Assembly: GCF_004801405.1 (NCBI RefSeq) | Contig: NZ_SSOB01000049.1 | Span: 1 to 64,000, forward strand | From: Cohnella fermenti | GTDB lineage: Bacteria; Bacillota; Bacilli; Paenibacillales; Paenibacillaceae | Length of the DNA stretch: 64,000 nucleotides | Direction: 5' to 3' | Part shown: positions 27,416 to 36,304 of the stretch, piece after piece | Position numbering within the stretch: position 1 is the first letter of the stretch | Layout: each line of letters opens with the position of its first letter | Notes under the pieces: generated by a model | What the model was told of the DNA's origin: nothing | Databases searched by the model: none | The model's input: the letters and a program-made list of their open reading frames with translations, nothing else | Program-made: the position numbers and the translations under genes

Positions 27416-28012
27416 TCACTCCAGCGCGTCAGGCGGCACGGGCAGGCTCTGCACGATCCCGTTCATGCTGAACGAGGCGCAGGGCATTGTCTGCGAATGG
27501 ATCGTGTCGTTCCCGGAATAAACTTCGGTCAGTTCGTAGCGGGTTCCATCCAATACATATTGCTCCAACGTTAAATTAGAGAGGTCGACAATCCAATATT
27601 CCGGCACGCCGTACTGAGCATACACGACCCGCTTCTTCACCTTGTCCCTTCGGCGCGAATGCTCGGAGGCGACTTCCACCACCAGATCGGGAGCTCCGTT
27701 AATGCCTCTGTTGCTAATGATCGACATTCGGCTTCGGTGAATGACAACAAGATCCGGCTGCCGGACTTCCGTGTTGGACAAGATGACATCAATTGGAGAG
27801 GAGACGATGACATAATCGTTGCGGCAACTGAGTTTGAGTAAATGCAACAACTCGTCGGCAATCGACTGGTGCGTAAATGTAGGAGATGGACTCATGAGCT
27901 CCAGCACGCCGTCAGAGATCTCGTAACGATTGCCATCGTCGACCATATTGGCGTACATCTCGTACGTCACGGGAGTTTCCCGGATAAGCTCGTCATAGGT
28001 TCTCTTCTTCAT
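27416..28012 (-). CDS. Uma2-family PD-(D/E)XK nuclease-fold protein, copy 2
   Basis: 198 residues, differing from 9526-10122 at only a small number of positions (for example DELLHLLKLSC in place of GVLHYILTTSC). The same Uma2 motifs are present, with RQPDLVVIH and GAPDLVVEVASEHS. Homology with copy 1 continues upstream through ribosome site, leader hairpin and promoter to about 28135, and downstream to about 27403, so about 730 bases were duplicated as a unit. It lies between the SNF2 helicase gene promoter and repeat copy c. Function unknown. Confidence 0.85.
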   Translation of the reverse strand: MKKRTYDELIRETPVTYEMYANMVDDGNRYEISDGVLELMSPSPTFTHQSIADELLHLLKLSCRNDYVIVSSPIDVILSNTEVRQPDLVVIHRSRMSIISNRGINGAPDLVVEVASEHSRRRDKVKKRVVYAQYGVPEYWIVDLSNLTLEQYVLDGTRYELTEVYSGNDTIHSQTMPCASFSMNGIVQSLPVPPDALE

Positions 28013-28040
28013 GCGGCTTCACCTCTCCTAATAAAAAAAC

Positions 28041-28090
28041 AAGCACCCCGGCAAAGAAACACAACTCGTGTTCGACTTTGCGAGGTGCTT
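28041..28090 (-). terminator. Leader terminator/attenuator before uma2 copy 2
   Basis: Same long imperfect stem as copy 1 (AAGCACC/GGTGCTT outer arms), followed on the minus strand by GTTTTTTTAT and at once by the ribosome site AGGAGAGG. It lies between the promoter at 28110-28138 and the ATG at 28012. Confidence 0.8.
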
Positions 28091-28109
28091 CCCCGACTTT
28101 ATTACCATT

Positions 28110-28138
28110 ATTATGAAGAATGGATTGTCTGCTGTCAA
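28110..28138 (-). promoter_or_regulatory. SigA-type promoter of uma2 copy 2
   Basis: TTGACA (28138-28133), 17 bases, CATAAT (28115-28110). The predicted leader is about 90 bases long and consists mainly of the terminator hairpin. Confidence 0.8.
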
Positions 28139-28167
28139 CCGCAGTCGGATTGCGATCCGACGTTTTG

Positions 28168-28350
28168 CGCGGTTTTATGTGGTTTTTCACATTCGTTGGC
28201 TTCGATGGGCGGGAATCTCGGCGTTTTATGCGTTTTTTCGCATACATGCGGCAACTCGAGCCGGAATCTCCTCTGTGTATGCTGTTTTTCACATAGAATC
28301 GTCCAAACTGCCCGCTATCGTGCTGCACGAATGTGGTTTTTCACATAAAT
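28168..28350. repeat. Dispersed palindromic intergenic repeat, copy c (inverted)
   Basis: On the minus strand it reads GTGCAGCACGATAGCGGGCA, TATGTGAAAAACAGCATACA, ATGTATGCGAAAAAACGCAT and ATGTGAAAAACCACATAAAA, in the same order as copy b. It lies downstream of the siderophore-binding protein gene. Confidence 0.85.
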
Positions 28351-28417
28351 CCCGGTCCCGCAGGCCCAAAGCGGCTTTACTGGCTTCACCGGTCTCATCA
28401 TCGTCTCCGATGCGCGG

Positions 28418-29440
28418 TTACGGAACGAGCGTGCGGACGACGTCGTCGATCTTCAGCGAGTTGGCGATGGCGCCGCTGGCCATCCAGTAATTGCTCGGCA
28501 TCTCGTAGGCATGGCCTGCCTTGACGGCGGGAAGCGACTGCCACAGCGCGCTGCTCTGGAACTCCTCCAGCAGCGGGCGCGATTGCTCGCCTTGCACGAG
28601 GATAAACAGGTAGTCGGCGTCGAGCTCGGGGAGCTTCTCGAGCGACAGCGCCTGCGCGTAGTCCCAGCTCCATTCCTTCACGAGCTTGTGCGGCGTGAGC
28701 CCGAGGTCGGCGTACAGCACCGGGCCGCTGTAGTATGTCCCGTCCATCAGTTGAATCTCCTTCGGCTTCGCGCGGATGACGGCGAACGTCTTGCCTTCGA
28801 CATACGGCTGCAGCTTCTCCTTCGCGTCAGCGACTTTGCTGTCGTATTCGGCGATGGCGGCGTCGGCCTTGTCGGACGTGCCGGTCATGTCGCCGATCAC
28901 GTTAAGCGTATCCTTCCAGGAGACGGTCGCATCTTGGAAAACATACGTCGGAGCGATCTGGCTGAACTGATCATAAGCGCCTTCGGCGGCAAGGTCCGGC
29001 GTGTACAGAACGATCAGGTCGGGATCGGTTCCGACGAGCGCTTCCTTGTTCAGGCCGTCCGTGAAGTCCAGCTTCGGAACGTCCTTGATGTACGGCTCAA
29101 GGTATTCCTGCACGAGATCCCCGTACGCCCACTTGGCAGCCGGAGTAATGCCGAGCGTCACGAGCGCGTCTTCGAGGTAGGGAGCGACAATTCTCTCCGG
29201 TTTGCCTTCGAGCGTGATCGTGCCCATCAGGTGAGTGTATTCCCGGCTCTCGACGGAGGCCGAAGGAGATGCCGTCGCAGAGCTTGCAGACGAAGCGGAA
29301 GGAGAGGCGGCCGGCGACGCGGAGGAGCCCGAGGAACCCGAGTCGGAATTCGAGCCGCAGCCTCCGAGCAGAAGGACGGAGGAGAGGGCGCAGACGGACA
29401 GGACGGCGGAGCGGCGAGATGTGAAGAGCTTGCGATGCAT
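28418..29440 (-). CDS. Iron-siderophore ABC transporter binding lipoprotein
   Basis: 340 residues. A lipoprotein signal (VCALSSVLLLGGC, cysteine near residue 29) is followed by a Ser/Ala/Pro linker and a class III periplasmic-binding fold (FepB/BtuF type; GKPERIVAPYLEDALVTLGI near residues 79-98). It should capture a ferric siderophore outside the membrane. No permease or ATPase genes are adjacent, so it must work with a transporter encoded elsewhere. ATG 29440 has AAAGGGG 8 bases upstream; the longer frame is not supported. A near-consensus Fur box lies upstream, and the preceding gene is a Btr-like regulator with a similar C-terminal domain. Confidence 0.9.
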   Translation of the reverse strand: MHRKLFTSRRSAVLSVCALSSVLLLGGCGSNSDSGSSGSSASPAASPSASSASSATASPSASVESREYTHLMGTITLEGKPERIVAPYLEDALVTLGITPAAKWAYGDLVQEYLEPYIKDVPKLDFTDGLNKEALVGTDPDLIVLYTPDLAAEGAYDQFSQIAPTYVFQDATVSWKDTLNVIGDMTGTSDKADAAIAEYDSKVADAKEKLQPYVEGKTFAVIRAKPKEIQLMDGTYYSGPVLYADLGLTPHKLVKEWSWDYAQALSLEKLPELDADYLFILVQGEQSRPLLEEFQSSALWQSLPAVKAGHAYEMPSNYWMASGAIANSLKIDDVVRTLVP

Positions 29441-29478
29441 GACGAATCCCCTTTGTGGTGTACACGCGAATGTACGGA

Positions 29479-29493
29479 TGATAATAATTCTCA
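29479..29493. promoter_or_regulatory. Fur box before the siderophore-binding protein gene
   Basis: TGATAATAATTCTCA matches the 7-1-7 Fur consensus TGATAATNATTATCA at all but one specified position, 38 bases before the start codon. Confidence 0.75.
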
Positions 29494-29542
29494 CTGTTAG
29501 CCATTCTACCACCGTCCCTCTCCCCGCTCCAGAGCGAAAGGT

Positions 29543-29568
29543 GCGGAATTCCGCGCACAAATTGTGCG
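29543..29568. other. Two abutting palindromes in the btr-fec intergenic region
   Basis: GCGGAATTCCGC (29543-29554) and CGCACAAATTGTGCG (29554-29568) are perfect palindromes sharing one base. They lie downstream of the AraC-type regulator gene and upstream of the binding-protein gene. They could be an activator site or a weak terminator; the sequence does not decide. Confidence 0.4.
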
Positions 29569-29686
29569 GGCGGGAGTCCGTCACGGGCACCGATTGTCCG
29601 TCCGAGCTTCCGTCCTGCGCACCGATGGCGCGCCCGCAGCTCCCATCACAAGATTTGGCAGCATCAACGGAGTGCCCGGAATTCCA

Positions 29687-31357
29687 TTAGCCTCTGAACA
29701 GCCGGAGCGCTTCCTCCAGCACCAGCGCATGAGCGTGCGGAGAGTATTCCAGCCACGGCGTCTCCGCGATCCGGTGCAGCTTGTCTTCCCGCACGGCGCG
29801 AAGGCCGTTCCACTCCGCGCTCCGGCGAAGCCGTTCCCAGCGGTCGACGGAAGCATCGTCCGAGTCGACGACAAGCAGAATTCGCGAGGGATCGCAGCGC
29901 GTCAGATCATCCTCGGCGATCGTCCGGAAGACGTCGCTTCCGTCCCATTCGTAAGCGGGGCGGAGCTTCAAGTCCTCGAAGAGGACGGCTCCTCCGTTGC
30001 GCTTCCCGTAGATGACGAGCTCCCCCAGCATGATGTGAAGCAAGGCGACCGTCCCTTCTCCGACGCGTTCGCGAATGCGGGAGCCGATGTCCGCCGCCCG
30101 GAGCTCGTAGTTCCCGATCCATTCGGCCGCTTCCCGCTCCTTCCCGAGAATGGCGGAGATGCGCCGGAATTGGGTGCGCCAGTTGTCCGCCATCCACGGG
30201 ATGGCGACGGCCGGGGCGATCTTGCGCAGTTGTTCCTCCACCTCGTCCGGGATGTTCTCGTCATGCAAAATAATCTGAGGCCGCGAGTCGGCGAGGTGCT
30301 GCAGGTTGTAGCGCCAGAGCTCGGGGGGCATGCTCTTGCCCCGCTTCAGATGGACCGGAATGCGGTCGTGGAAGCCGCGGCGATGCTGCTCGCGGGAGCG
30401 GTCGATCGGCGCCGCATAAGGGACGATGTCCAGCGCGAGCAGATGAGCCGCATAGTGGTAGCTCACGGAGGCGATCCGCTCGTTCTTCCGGCTCGCGAAT
30501 GCGGCGGGCGAGAGGCCGACCGCCTCCTTGAACGCGCGGCGGAAGCTTGTCTCCTCCGCGTAGCCGACCCGGAGCGCGACATCGCGCCATTCGGCTCCGG
30601 TCAGGAGAAGCTCCTGCGCGCGCTTCATGCGAATGCCGGCGAGGAAGCGATGCGGGGAAGCGCCGGTCTCCTTCTTGAAGGTGTGGGAGAAGTGCCATGG
30701 GCTCATGCCGGCGATTCCGGCCAGCCCGTCCCGGGACAGCGGCTCCTGGTAACGAAGCTCCATCTCCCGGACGACGCGGAGGATGGCCCGGTCCGCTTCC
30801 TGGCTGCGGTCCTCCGCCAGCAGCTCCAGAAGCCGATAGACGAGCGCATAGAAGAGCGGCTGCATCTTGAAGTCGCGCTGCTGCGGCGGAAGCGCGCGGG
30901 CAGCGGCGAGCCGCGAAGCCAGATGGTGCAGCTCGCGGAACCAGGCCCGCGGCAGCTCGACCCTGTCGATGCCGAGGCACGCCGCCGCTCGGAAAACCCG
31001 TCGGCTCCCGCCATCCGTCGCCTCCCGAAGAGCCTCGAAGCCGAGCCGGAAGCCGCGCAGCGAAGCCAGGCCATCCGGTTCGCTCTCAATCAGCATTCCC
31101 GGAGCGAGCAGCAAGCTCTTGCCTCGTTCCAGGGAGTAGACGCGTCCGTCCACGACGAGATTGCCTTGCCCTTCGTCGACGAGAAGCAGCGTATGGAGCT
31201 CGGCGAACGCTCGCTTCGACGCGGCGATAGCGGCCGGAACCGACGGAGAGCCCGGTGCGGCGGAAGCGGGCAGGCGCTCGCCCTCGAGACGATCGAGACA
31301 ATCGAAGCGGAACAGGGGAAGGGAAGCGGGCTGTGCATCAATTGGACGCTCATTCAT
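29687..31357 (-). CDS. Btr-like AraC regulator fused to a siderophore-binding domain
   Basis: 556 residues. The N-terminal cupin-like region (about 1-140) precedes an AraC helix-turn-helix pair (about 165-275; LAGIAGMSPWHFSHTFKKETG, VGYAEETSFRRAFKEA). The C-terminal half (about 285-556) is a ferric-siderophore binding-protein domain. This is the architecture of B. subtilis Btr, which senses a siderophore in the cytoplasm and activates the uptake genes. ATG 31357 has AAGGAG upstream. A perfect Fur box overlaps the promoter region. The likely target is the downstream binding-protein gene; the sensed ligand is unknown. Confidence 0.9.
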   Translation of the reverse strand: MNERPIDAQPASLPLFRFDCLDRLEGERLPASAAPGSPSVPAAIAASKRAFAELHTLLLVDEGQGNLVVDGRVYSLERGKSLLLAPGMLIESEPDGLASLRGFRLGFEALREATDGGSRRVFRAAACLGIDRVELPRAWFRELHHLASRLAAARALPPQQRDFKMQPLFYALVYRLLELLAEDRSQEADRAILRVVREMELRYQEPLSRDGLAGIAGMSPWHFSHTFKKETGASPHRFLAGIRMKRAQELLLTGAEWRDVALRVGYAEETSFRRAFKEAVGLSPAAFASRKNERIASVSYHYAAHLLALDIVPYAAPIDRSREQHRRGFHDRIPVHLKRGKSMPPELWRYNLQHLADSRPQIILHDENIPDEVEEQLRKIAPAVAIPWMADNWRTQFRRISAILGKEREAAEWIGNYELRAADIGSRIRERVGEGTVALLHIMLGELVIYGKRNGGAVLFEDLKLRPAYEWDGSDVFRTIAEDDLTRCDPSRILLVVDSDDASVDRWERLRRSAEWNGLRAVREDKLHRIAETPWLEYSPHAHALVLEEALRLFRG

Positions 31358-31383
31358 CGGCAAGGCTCCTTGTTCGAGGCGGG

Positions 31384-31398
31384 TGATAATTATTATCA
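31384..31398. promoter_or_regulatory. Perfect Fur box before the Btr-like regulator
   Basis: TGATAATTATTATCA, an exact match to the 7-1-7 Fur consensus, 26 bases before the start codon. Confidence 0.9.
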
Positions 31399-31427
31399 AT
31401 TATAAGCGCAACGTCTCCACATAGAAA

Positions 31428-31469
31428 GAGGGAGCTCCTTCCGCCGAATCGGACGGATGAAGCTCCCTT
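31428..31469 (-). terminator. Terminator of the uxu operon
   Basis: AAGGGAGCT and AGCTCCCTC arms with an inner TCCGTCC/GGCGGA pairing, followed on the minus strand by TTTCTATG. It lies 35 bases after the uxuB stop. Confidence 0.75.
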
Positions 31470-31504
31470 GCCCATTGTTCTTACTCTCGCTCGCCCGAGA
31501 CTCC

Positions 31505-32359
31505 TTACACGCCGGAGTAAGCCATGAAGCCGCCGTCGACGGGGATGACCGCTCCGGTGACGAAGCTGGACGTGTCGTTGTCGAGCAGCCACAGCACCGT
31601 TCCGAGCAGGTCCTCCGGCACGCCGAACCGGCGCATCGGGGTATGCGCAAGAATTTTGTTCGAGCGGGCGGTCAGGCTGCCGTCCGCGTGGCGGAGCAGC
31701 GTCTTGTTCTGCTCCGTCTCGAAGAAGCCGGGCGCGATCGCGTTCACGCGAATGTTCGACTCGGCCAGGTGGACGGCGAGGAACTGCGTGAAGTTGTTGA
31801 CCGCGGCCTTGGCCGCGCCATAGGCGGCGACCTTCGTCATCGGGCTGAACGAGCTCATGGACGAGACGTTCAGCACGACGCCTCCGCCGCGTTCGGTCAT
31901 GGAACGGGTGAAAATCTGCGTCGGGATCATCGTCCCCATGAAGTTCAGGTCCAGCACGTTGCGGAAGCCGGGGATGCTCAGGTCGAACAGCGTCGTGACG
32001 CCTTCGCGGCCGAGATCGTCCAGGCTGAACGTCTCGTTCGTCGTATTCGCGCTCGGATGATTGCCGCCGGCTCCGTTCAGCAGAATGTCGCACGGGCCGA
32101 GCCGCTCGGTGACGGCGCGCTCCGCCTCGCGCACGCTGTCCGCGTTCGTCACGTCGCAAGCGACGGCAATCGCCGTTCCTCCGCTGCGCTCAATGTCGCT
32201 TACGACGGCCTGTCCCTTTTCCACCGTGCGATTAAGAATGGCAACCTTGGCGCCCTGGCGGGCCAGCTCGATCGCCATCGCCCGGCACAGCACGCCCGAG
32301 CCTCCGGTAATGACGGCAACCTTGCCGCTTAGGGAGGTGTGCAGCGGAAGTCCGCTCAT
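31505..32359 (-). CDS. uxuB: D-mannonate oxidoreductase (SDR-type UxuB)
   Basis: 284 residues, short-chain dehydrogenase. NAD-binding TGGSGVLCRAMA, the NGAGGNHP motif, catalytic Ser in NVSSMSSF and the YxxxK pair in AAYGAAKAA are present. It interconverts D-fructuronate and D-mannonate. The insertion around residues 100-135 (NHPSANTTNETFSLDDLG) is typical of the Gram-positive UxuB/YjmF type rather than the long-chain E. coli enzyme. Its ATG overlaps the uxuA stop (ATGA). Confidence 0.88.
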   Translation of the reverse strand: MSGLPLHTSLSGKVAVITGGSGVLCRAMAIELARQGAKVAILNRTVEKGQAVVSDIERSGGTAIAVACDVTNADSVREAERAVTERLGPCDILLNGAGGNHPSANTTNETFSLDDLGREGVTTLFDLSIPGFRNVLDLNFMGTMIPTQIFTRSMTERGGGVVLNVSSMSSFSPMTKVAAYGAAKAAVNNFTQFLAVHLAESNIRVNAIAPGFFETEQNKTLLRHADGSLTARSNKILAHTPMRRFGVPEDLLGTVLWLLDNDTSSFVTGAVIPVDGGFMAYSGV

Positions 32360-33432
32360 CGAGACCCCTCCTTATTGGCGCTGCGCGCTGCCGCGTCCCA
32401 TACGCCCCACAGATACATGATGCCGAGCGCCCGGTCGTACAGCCCGTAGCCGGGCCGGCACACTTCGCCCCACAGATGGCGGCCGTGGTCGGGACGAGCA
32501 TAGCCGGTGAAGCCGATGTCGTGATACGCCTGCACGATGCCCGCGATGTCGACGCTGCCGTCCTGCGTGCGGTGCGACGATTCGATGAAGTCCCCGTTGT
32601 CGTAGCGTCGCACGTTGCGGATGTGGGCGAACGGAATCCGGTCCTTGAACTCGTGGATCATGGCGATGAGGTCGTTGTCCGGATTCGCGCCGAGCGAGCC
32701 GCTGCACAGCGTGATGCCGTTGCTTGGGTGGTCGTGCAGCTTCAGGAAGCGGCGGAAGTTCGCCTGGCCCGTCATGATGCGCGGCAGCCCGAAGATGGAC
32801 CACGGCGGATCGTCCGGGTGAATCGCCATCCGGATGCCGCTCCTCGCGGCAACGGGAACGATCTCGTCCAGGAAGTGCTTCAGGTTGTCCCACAGCTTCT
32901 CCTCCGTGACGCCCTTGTAGGCTTCGAACAGCGAGGTCAGATGCGCAAGCCGCTCCGGCTCCCAGCCCGGCATCGTCAGCGCGGAATTCTCGTTGATCTT
33001 GGCGACCAGGTCGAACGGGTCGATATTGTCAATGCGAGCCTTCTCGTAGAATAGCGCGGTGGAGCCGTCTTCCAGTTCCTTGTGCAGGTCCGTACGGAGC
33101 CAGTCGAAGATCGGCATGAAGTTGTAGCAGATGACCTTGACGCCGATTTCTCCAAGCTTCTCGATTGTTCGTTTGTAATTCTCGATATAGCGGTCCCGGC
33201 TCGGCAGACCGAGCTTGATGTCCTCATGGACGTTGACGCTCTCGACGACATCGATGTTGAAGCCGGCGGCGACCTCGTCGCGCAGCGCGACGATCTTGTC
33301 CATCGGCCATTCTTCGCCGGCGGGAACGTCGTGAAGCGACCAGACGATCGTCTCCACGCCCGGAATCTGCCGGATCTGGGCGAGGGAGACGGTGTCGTTG
33401 CCTTCGCCGAACCAACGGAAGCCCATTCTCAT
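32356..33432 (-). CDS. uxuA: Mannonate dehydratase
   Basis: 358 residues. It removes water from D-mannonate to give 2-keto-3-deoxygluconate. The TIM-barrel family motifs MAIHPDDPPWSIFGLPRI, GITLCSGSLG and PDHGRHLWGE, with metal-binding His and Cys, are visible. The start is ATG 33432 with AAGGAGG 11 bases upstream, or the ATG two codons later. It follows the regulator gene by 16 bases and overlaps uxuB, so the three form one operon. Confidence 0.95.
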   Translation of the reverse strand: MRMGFRWFGEGNDTVSLAQIRQIPGVETIVWSLHDVPAGEEWPMDKIVALRDEVAAGFNIDVVESVNVHEDIKLGLPSRDRYIENYKRTIEKLGEIGVKVICYNFMPIFDWLRTDLHKELEDGSTALFYEKARIDNIDPFDLVAKINENSALTMPGWEPERLAHLTSLFEAYKGVTEEKLWDNLKHFLDEIVPVAARSGIRMAIHPDDPPWSIFGLPRIMTGQANFRRFLKLHDHPSNGITLCSGSLGANPDNDLIAMIHEFKDRIPFAHIRNVRRYDNGDFIESSHRTQDGSVDIAGIVQAYHDIGFTGYARPDHGRHLWGEVCRPGYGLYDRALGIMYLWGVWDAAARSANKEGSR

Positions 33433-33448
33433 AGCTTGCGATTCCTCC

Positions 33449-34126
33449 TTAGATGAAGTAATGCGGGTACTTCTCGCGCAGGACGACTTGATCCTTGACG
33501 CTGAGCAGCAGGTGCTCCTGCATCGTGCTCTCGGCCAAGGCCGCGTCGTGCGCCTCGATGGCGTCCGCCATCCTCTCATGCTGGTCGTACAGGTGGTTCC
33601 ACTGGTGGTCCGAGAAGAGCCGAAGCAGCCGGGTGCGGTTCAGGTGCGCGTTCATCTGCTGGATGACCGCCCACGTATTGAGCTTGCCGCAGCCTTCGAA
33701 CAGCGTCCGATGGTAGCTCTCGTCGAGCTCGAACAGCCGAAGATCGTCCTTGCGCTCCATGCTCTCGCGCTGCTCCTTCAGGTTGGCGCGCAGTTCCGCA
33801 AGCTTGTCCGCCGGGAAGCTGTCGCAGGCAAGGCGAATAACCGCCTTCTCAAGCTGCTCGCGCATGAAGCGCGCCTCCTCGACCAGCTCGGGGTCGATCA
33901 GGGAGACGAACGTGCCGCGCTGCGGCAGCACCTGGACAAGCCCTTCCTGGGCGAGCCGGAGGAAGCTCTCGCGAACCGGCGTCCGGCTTACGTTAAAGGC
34001 GAGAGAGGACTCCTTCTCGGACAAGGCGGCTCCGGGAGGGAGCTCAAGGCTTAGAATCTGGCTCTTCAGCTTCGAGTAGACGACGTCTCTGGCGGACGGG
34101 ATCGGCGTCTGTCCGAGGAATGGCAT
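33449..34126 (-). CDS. GntR/FadR-family (FCD) regulator of the glucuronate genes
   Basis: 225 residues. An N-terminal winged helix (LPPGAALSEKESSLAFNVSRTPVRESFLRLAQEG) is followed by an FCD ligand domain with the metal/ligand pattern ELDESYHRTLFEGCG and HERMADAIEAHD. Members of this group (UxuR, ExuR, KdgR) respond to uronates. ATG 34126 is preferred over 34147 because AAAGGAG lies 10 bases before it and the longer start would run into the operator. It is the first gene of its operon and divergent from uxaC, with a large palindrome between them. Confidence 0.88.
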   Translation of the reverse strand: MPFLGQTPIPSARDVVYSKLKSQILSLELPPGAALSEKESSLAFNVSRTPVRESFLRLAQEGLVQVLPQRGTFVSLIDPELVEEARFMREQLEKAVIRLACDSFPADKLAELRANLKEQRESMERKDDLRLFELDESYHRTLFEGCGKLNTWAVIQQMNAHLNRTRLLRLFSDHQWNHLYDQHERMADAIEAHDAALAESTMQEHLLLSVKDQVVLREKYPHYFI

Positions 34127-34146
34127 GGCGAATCGACTCCTTTCCA

Positions 34147-34180
34147 TTCCATACTACCACACTTGTATGGTAGTATGGAA
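34147..34180. promoter_or_regulatory. Operator palindrome between the regulator gene and uxaC
   Basis: TTCCATACTACCA (34147-34159) and TGGTAGTATGGAA (34168-34180) are perfect 13-base inverted arms with an 8-base spacer. Inside them TACCA/TGGTA half-sites resemble those of GntR-type uronate regulators. It sits 20 bases before the regulator start and 42 before uxaC, so one site can control both directions. Confidence 0.85.
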
Positions 34181-34222
34181 CTGTAAATCGGAGACGAACT
34201 CGCATGGGGGGAATGTACGGAT

Positions 34223-35632
<1,410 letters not shown>

Positions 35633-35660
35633 TGAACGCCGCCGCCCGTTTGCGCCCGGT

Positions 35661-35840
35661 TTTATACGAATTTTCACATTCATCGGCGCGTTTATAGCGG
35701 AAAATGACGTTTTTATGCGGTTTTTCACATTTATCTGGAGGCTGAGGGGGCGTTTGTCCGTGATATATGTTAAATTTAGCATTCATCGGCCCAAAGCGCC
35801 CCGATTGCCGTAAATGAATGCGGTTTTTCACATTCGTTTG
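35661..35840. repeat. Dispersed palindromic intergenic repeat, copy d (inverted)
   Basis: On the minus strand it shows GAATGTGAAAAACCGCATTC, GATGAATGCTAAATTTAACA, AATGTGAAAAACCGCATAAA and GAATGTGAAAATTCGTATAA. More diverged than copies a-c. It lies directly downstream of uxaC. Confidence 0.75.
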
Positions 35841-35954
35841 TTAAACCGATACGAGATCGAGATAGAGATCGCCAAAGACCAAGAGCGCCCCCGTCATTCT
35901 TGCGATGACAGAAGCGCTCTTCGGCATGTTCAGTTCATGCTATCCGCCAATTCG

Positions 35955-35980
35955 CCAACCAACCAACCAACCAACCAACC
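35955..35980. repeat. CCAA tetranucleotide run
   Basis: Six perfect CCAA units plus CC, in a non-coding stretch between repeat copy d and the metal ATPase promoter. No function is evident. Apart from this and the PerR-like box, 35841-36138 shows nothing recognisable. Confidence 0.9.
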
Positions 35981-36138
35981 AGCCCGCCAGGCAGCTATGA
36001 TCCAAATTACAGAATTTTGAAGCCGGAGGCGTTATCCTCGAGATAGAGGGGACGCCTCTTCGCGATGAATTCGCAGTTCCGCACGCTCGCACACCCGCTT
36101 CGCCCAATTGTTTGATTTACTCTTTACTTTTTCTTAAA

Positions 36139-36153
36139 TTATAATTATTCTAA
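36139..36153. promoter_or_regulatory. PerR-like box before the metal-export ATPase
   Basis: TTATAATTATTCTAA matches the 7-1-7 PerR consensus TTATAATNATTATAA at all but one specified position. It includes a TATAAT (36140-36145) that may be the -10 element, so PerR binding would block transcription. It lies 151 bases before the start codon. Confidence 0.65.
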
Positions 36154-36196
36154 AGTAGACAAAAAAGCAGCACAAGCAGGTTCCATACAAAAGCGC

Positions 36197-36243
36197 GCGA
36201 GAACCCTCTCGCTTACCGTGCAGTCTCCTTAACCGGAGGCTGC
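36197..36243 (+). promoter_or_regulatory. Two hairpins in the leader of the metal-export ATPase gene
   Basis: GCGAGA/TCTCGC (36197-36212) is followed by GCAGTCTCC/GGAGGCTGC (36220-36243, nine pairs with one G-T), then TGCCGTTTTAAG. The second looks like a weak terminator, so the leader could attenuate. I do not recognise a known metal riboswitch in it. Confidence 0.5.
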
Positions 36244-36304
36244 ATGTGCCGTTTTAAGGGCCGTAATAATGGGATTCATTCTCACCAGAAGGAGTTGTTC
36301 ACAC

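Noticed and set aside
36155..36304. Known metal riboswitch (yybP-ykoY or czcD type) in the metal-ATPase leader
   Set aside because: The conserved junction sequences of those classes are not present; only two simple hairpins are seen.
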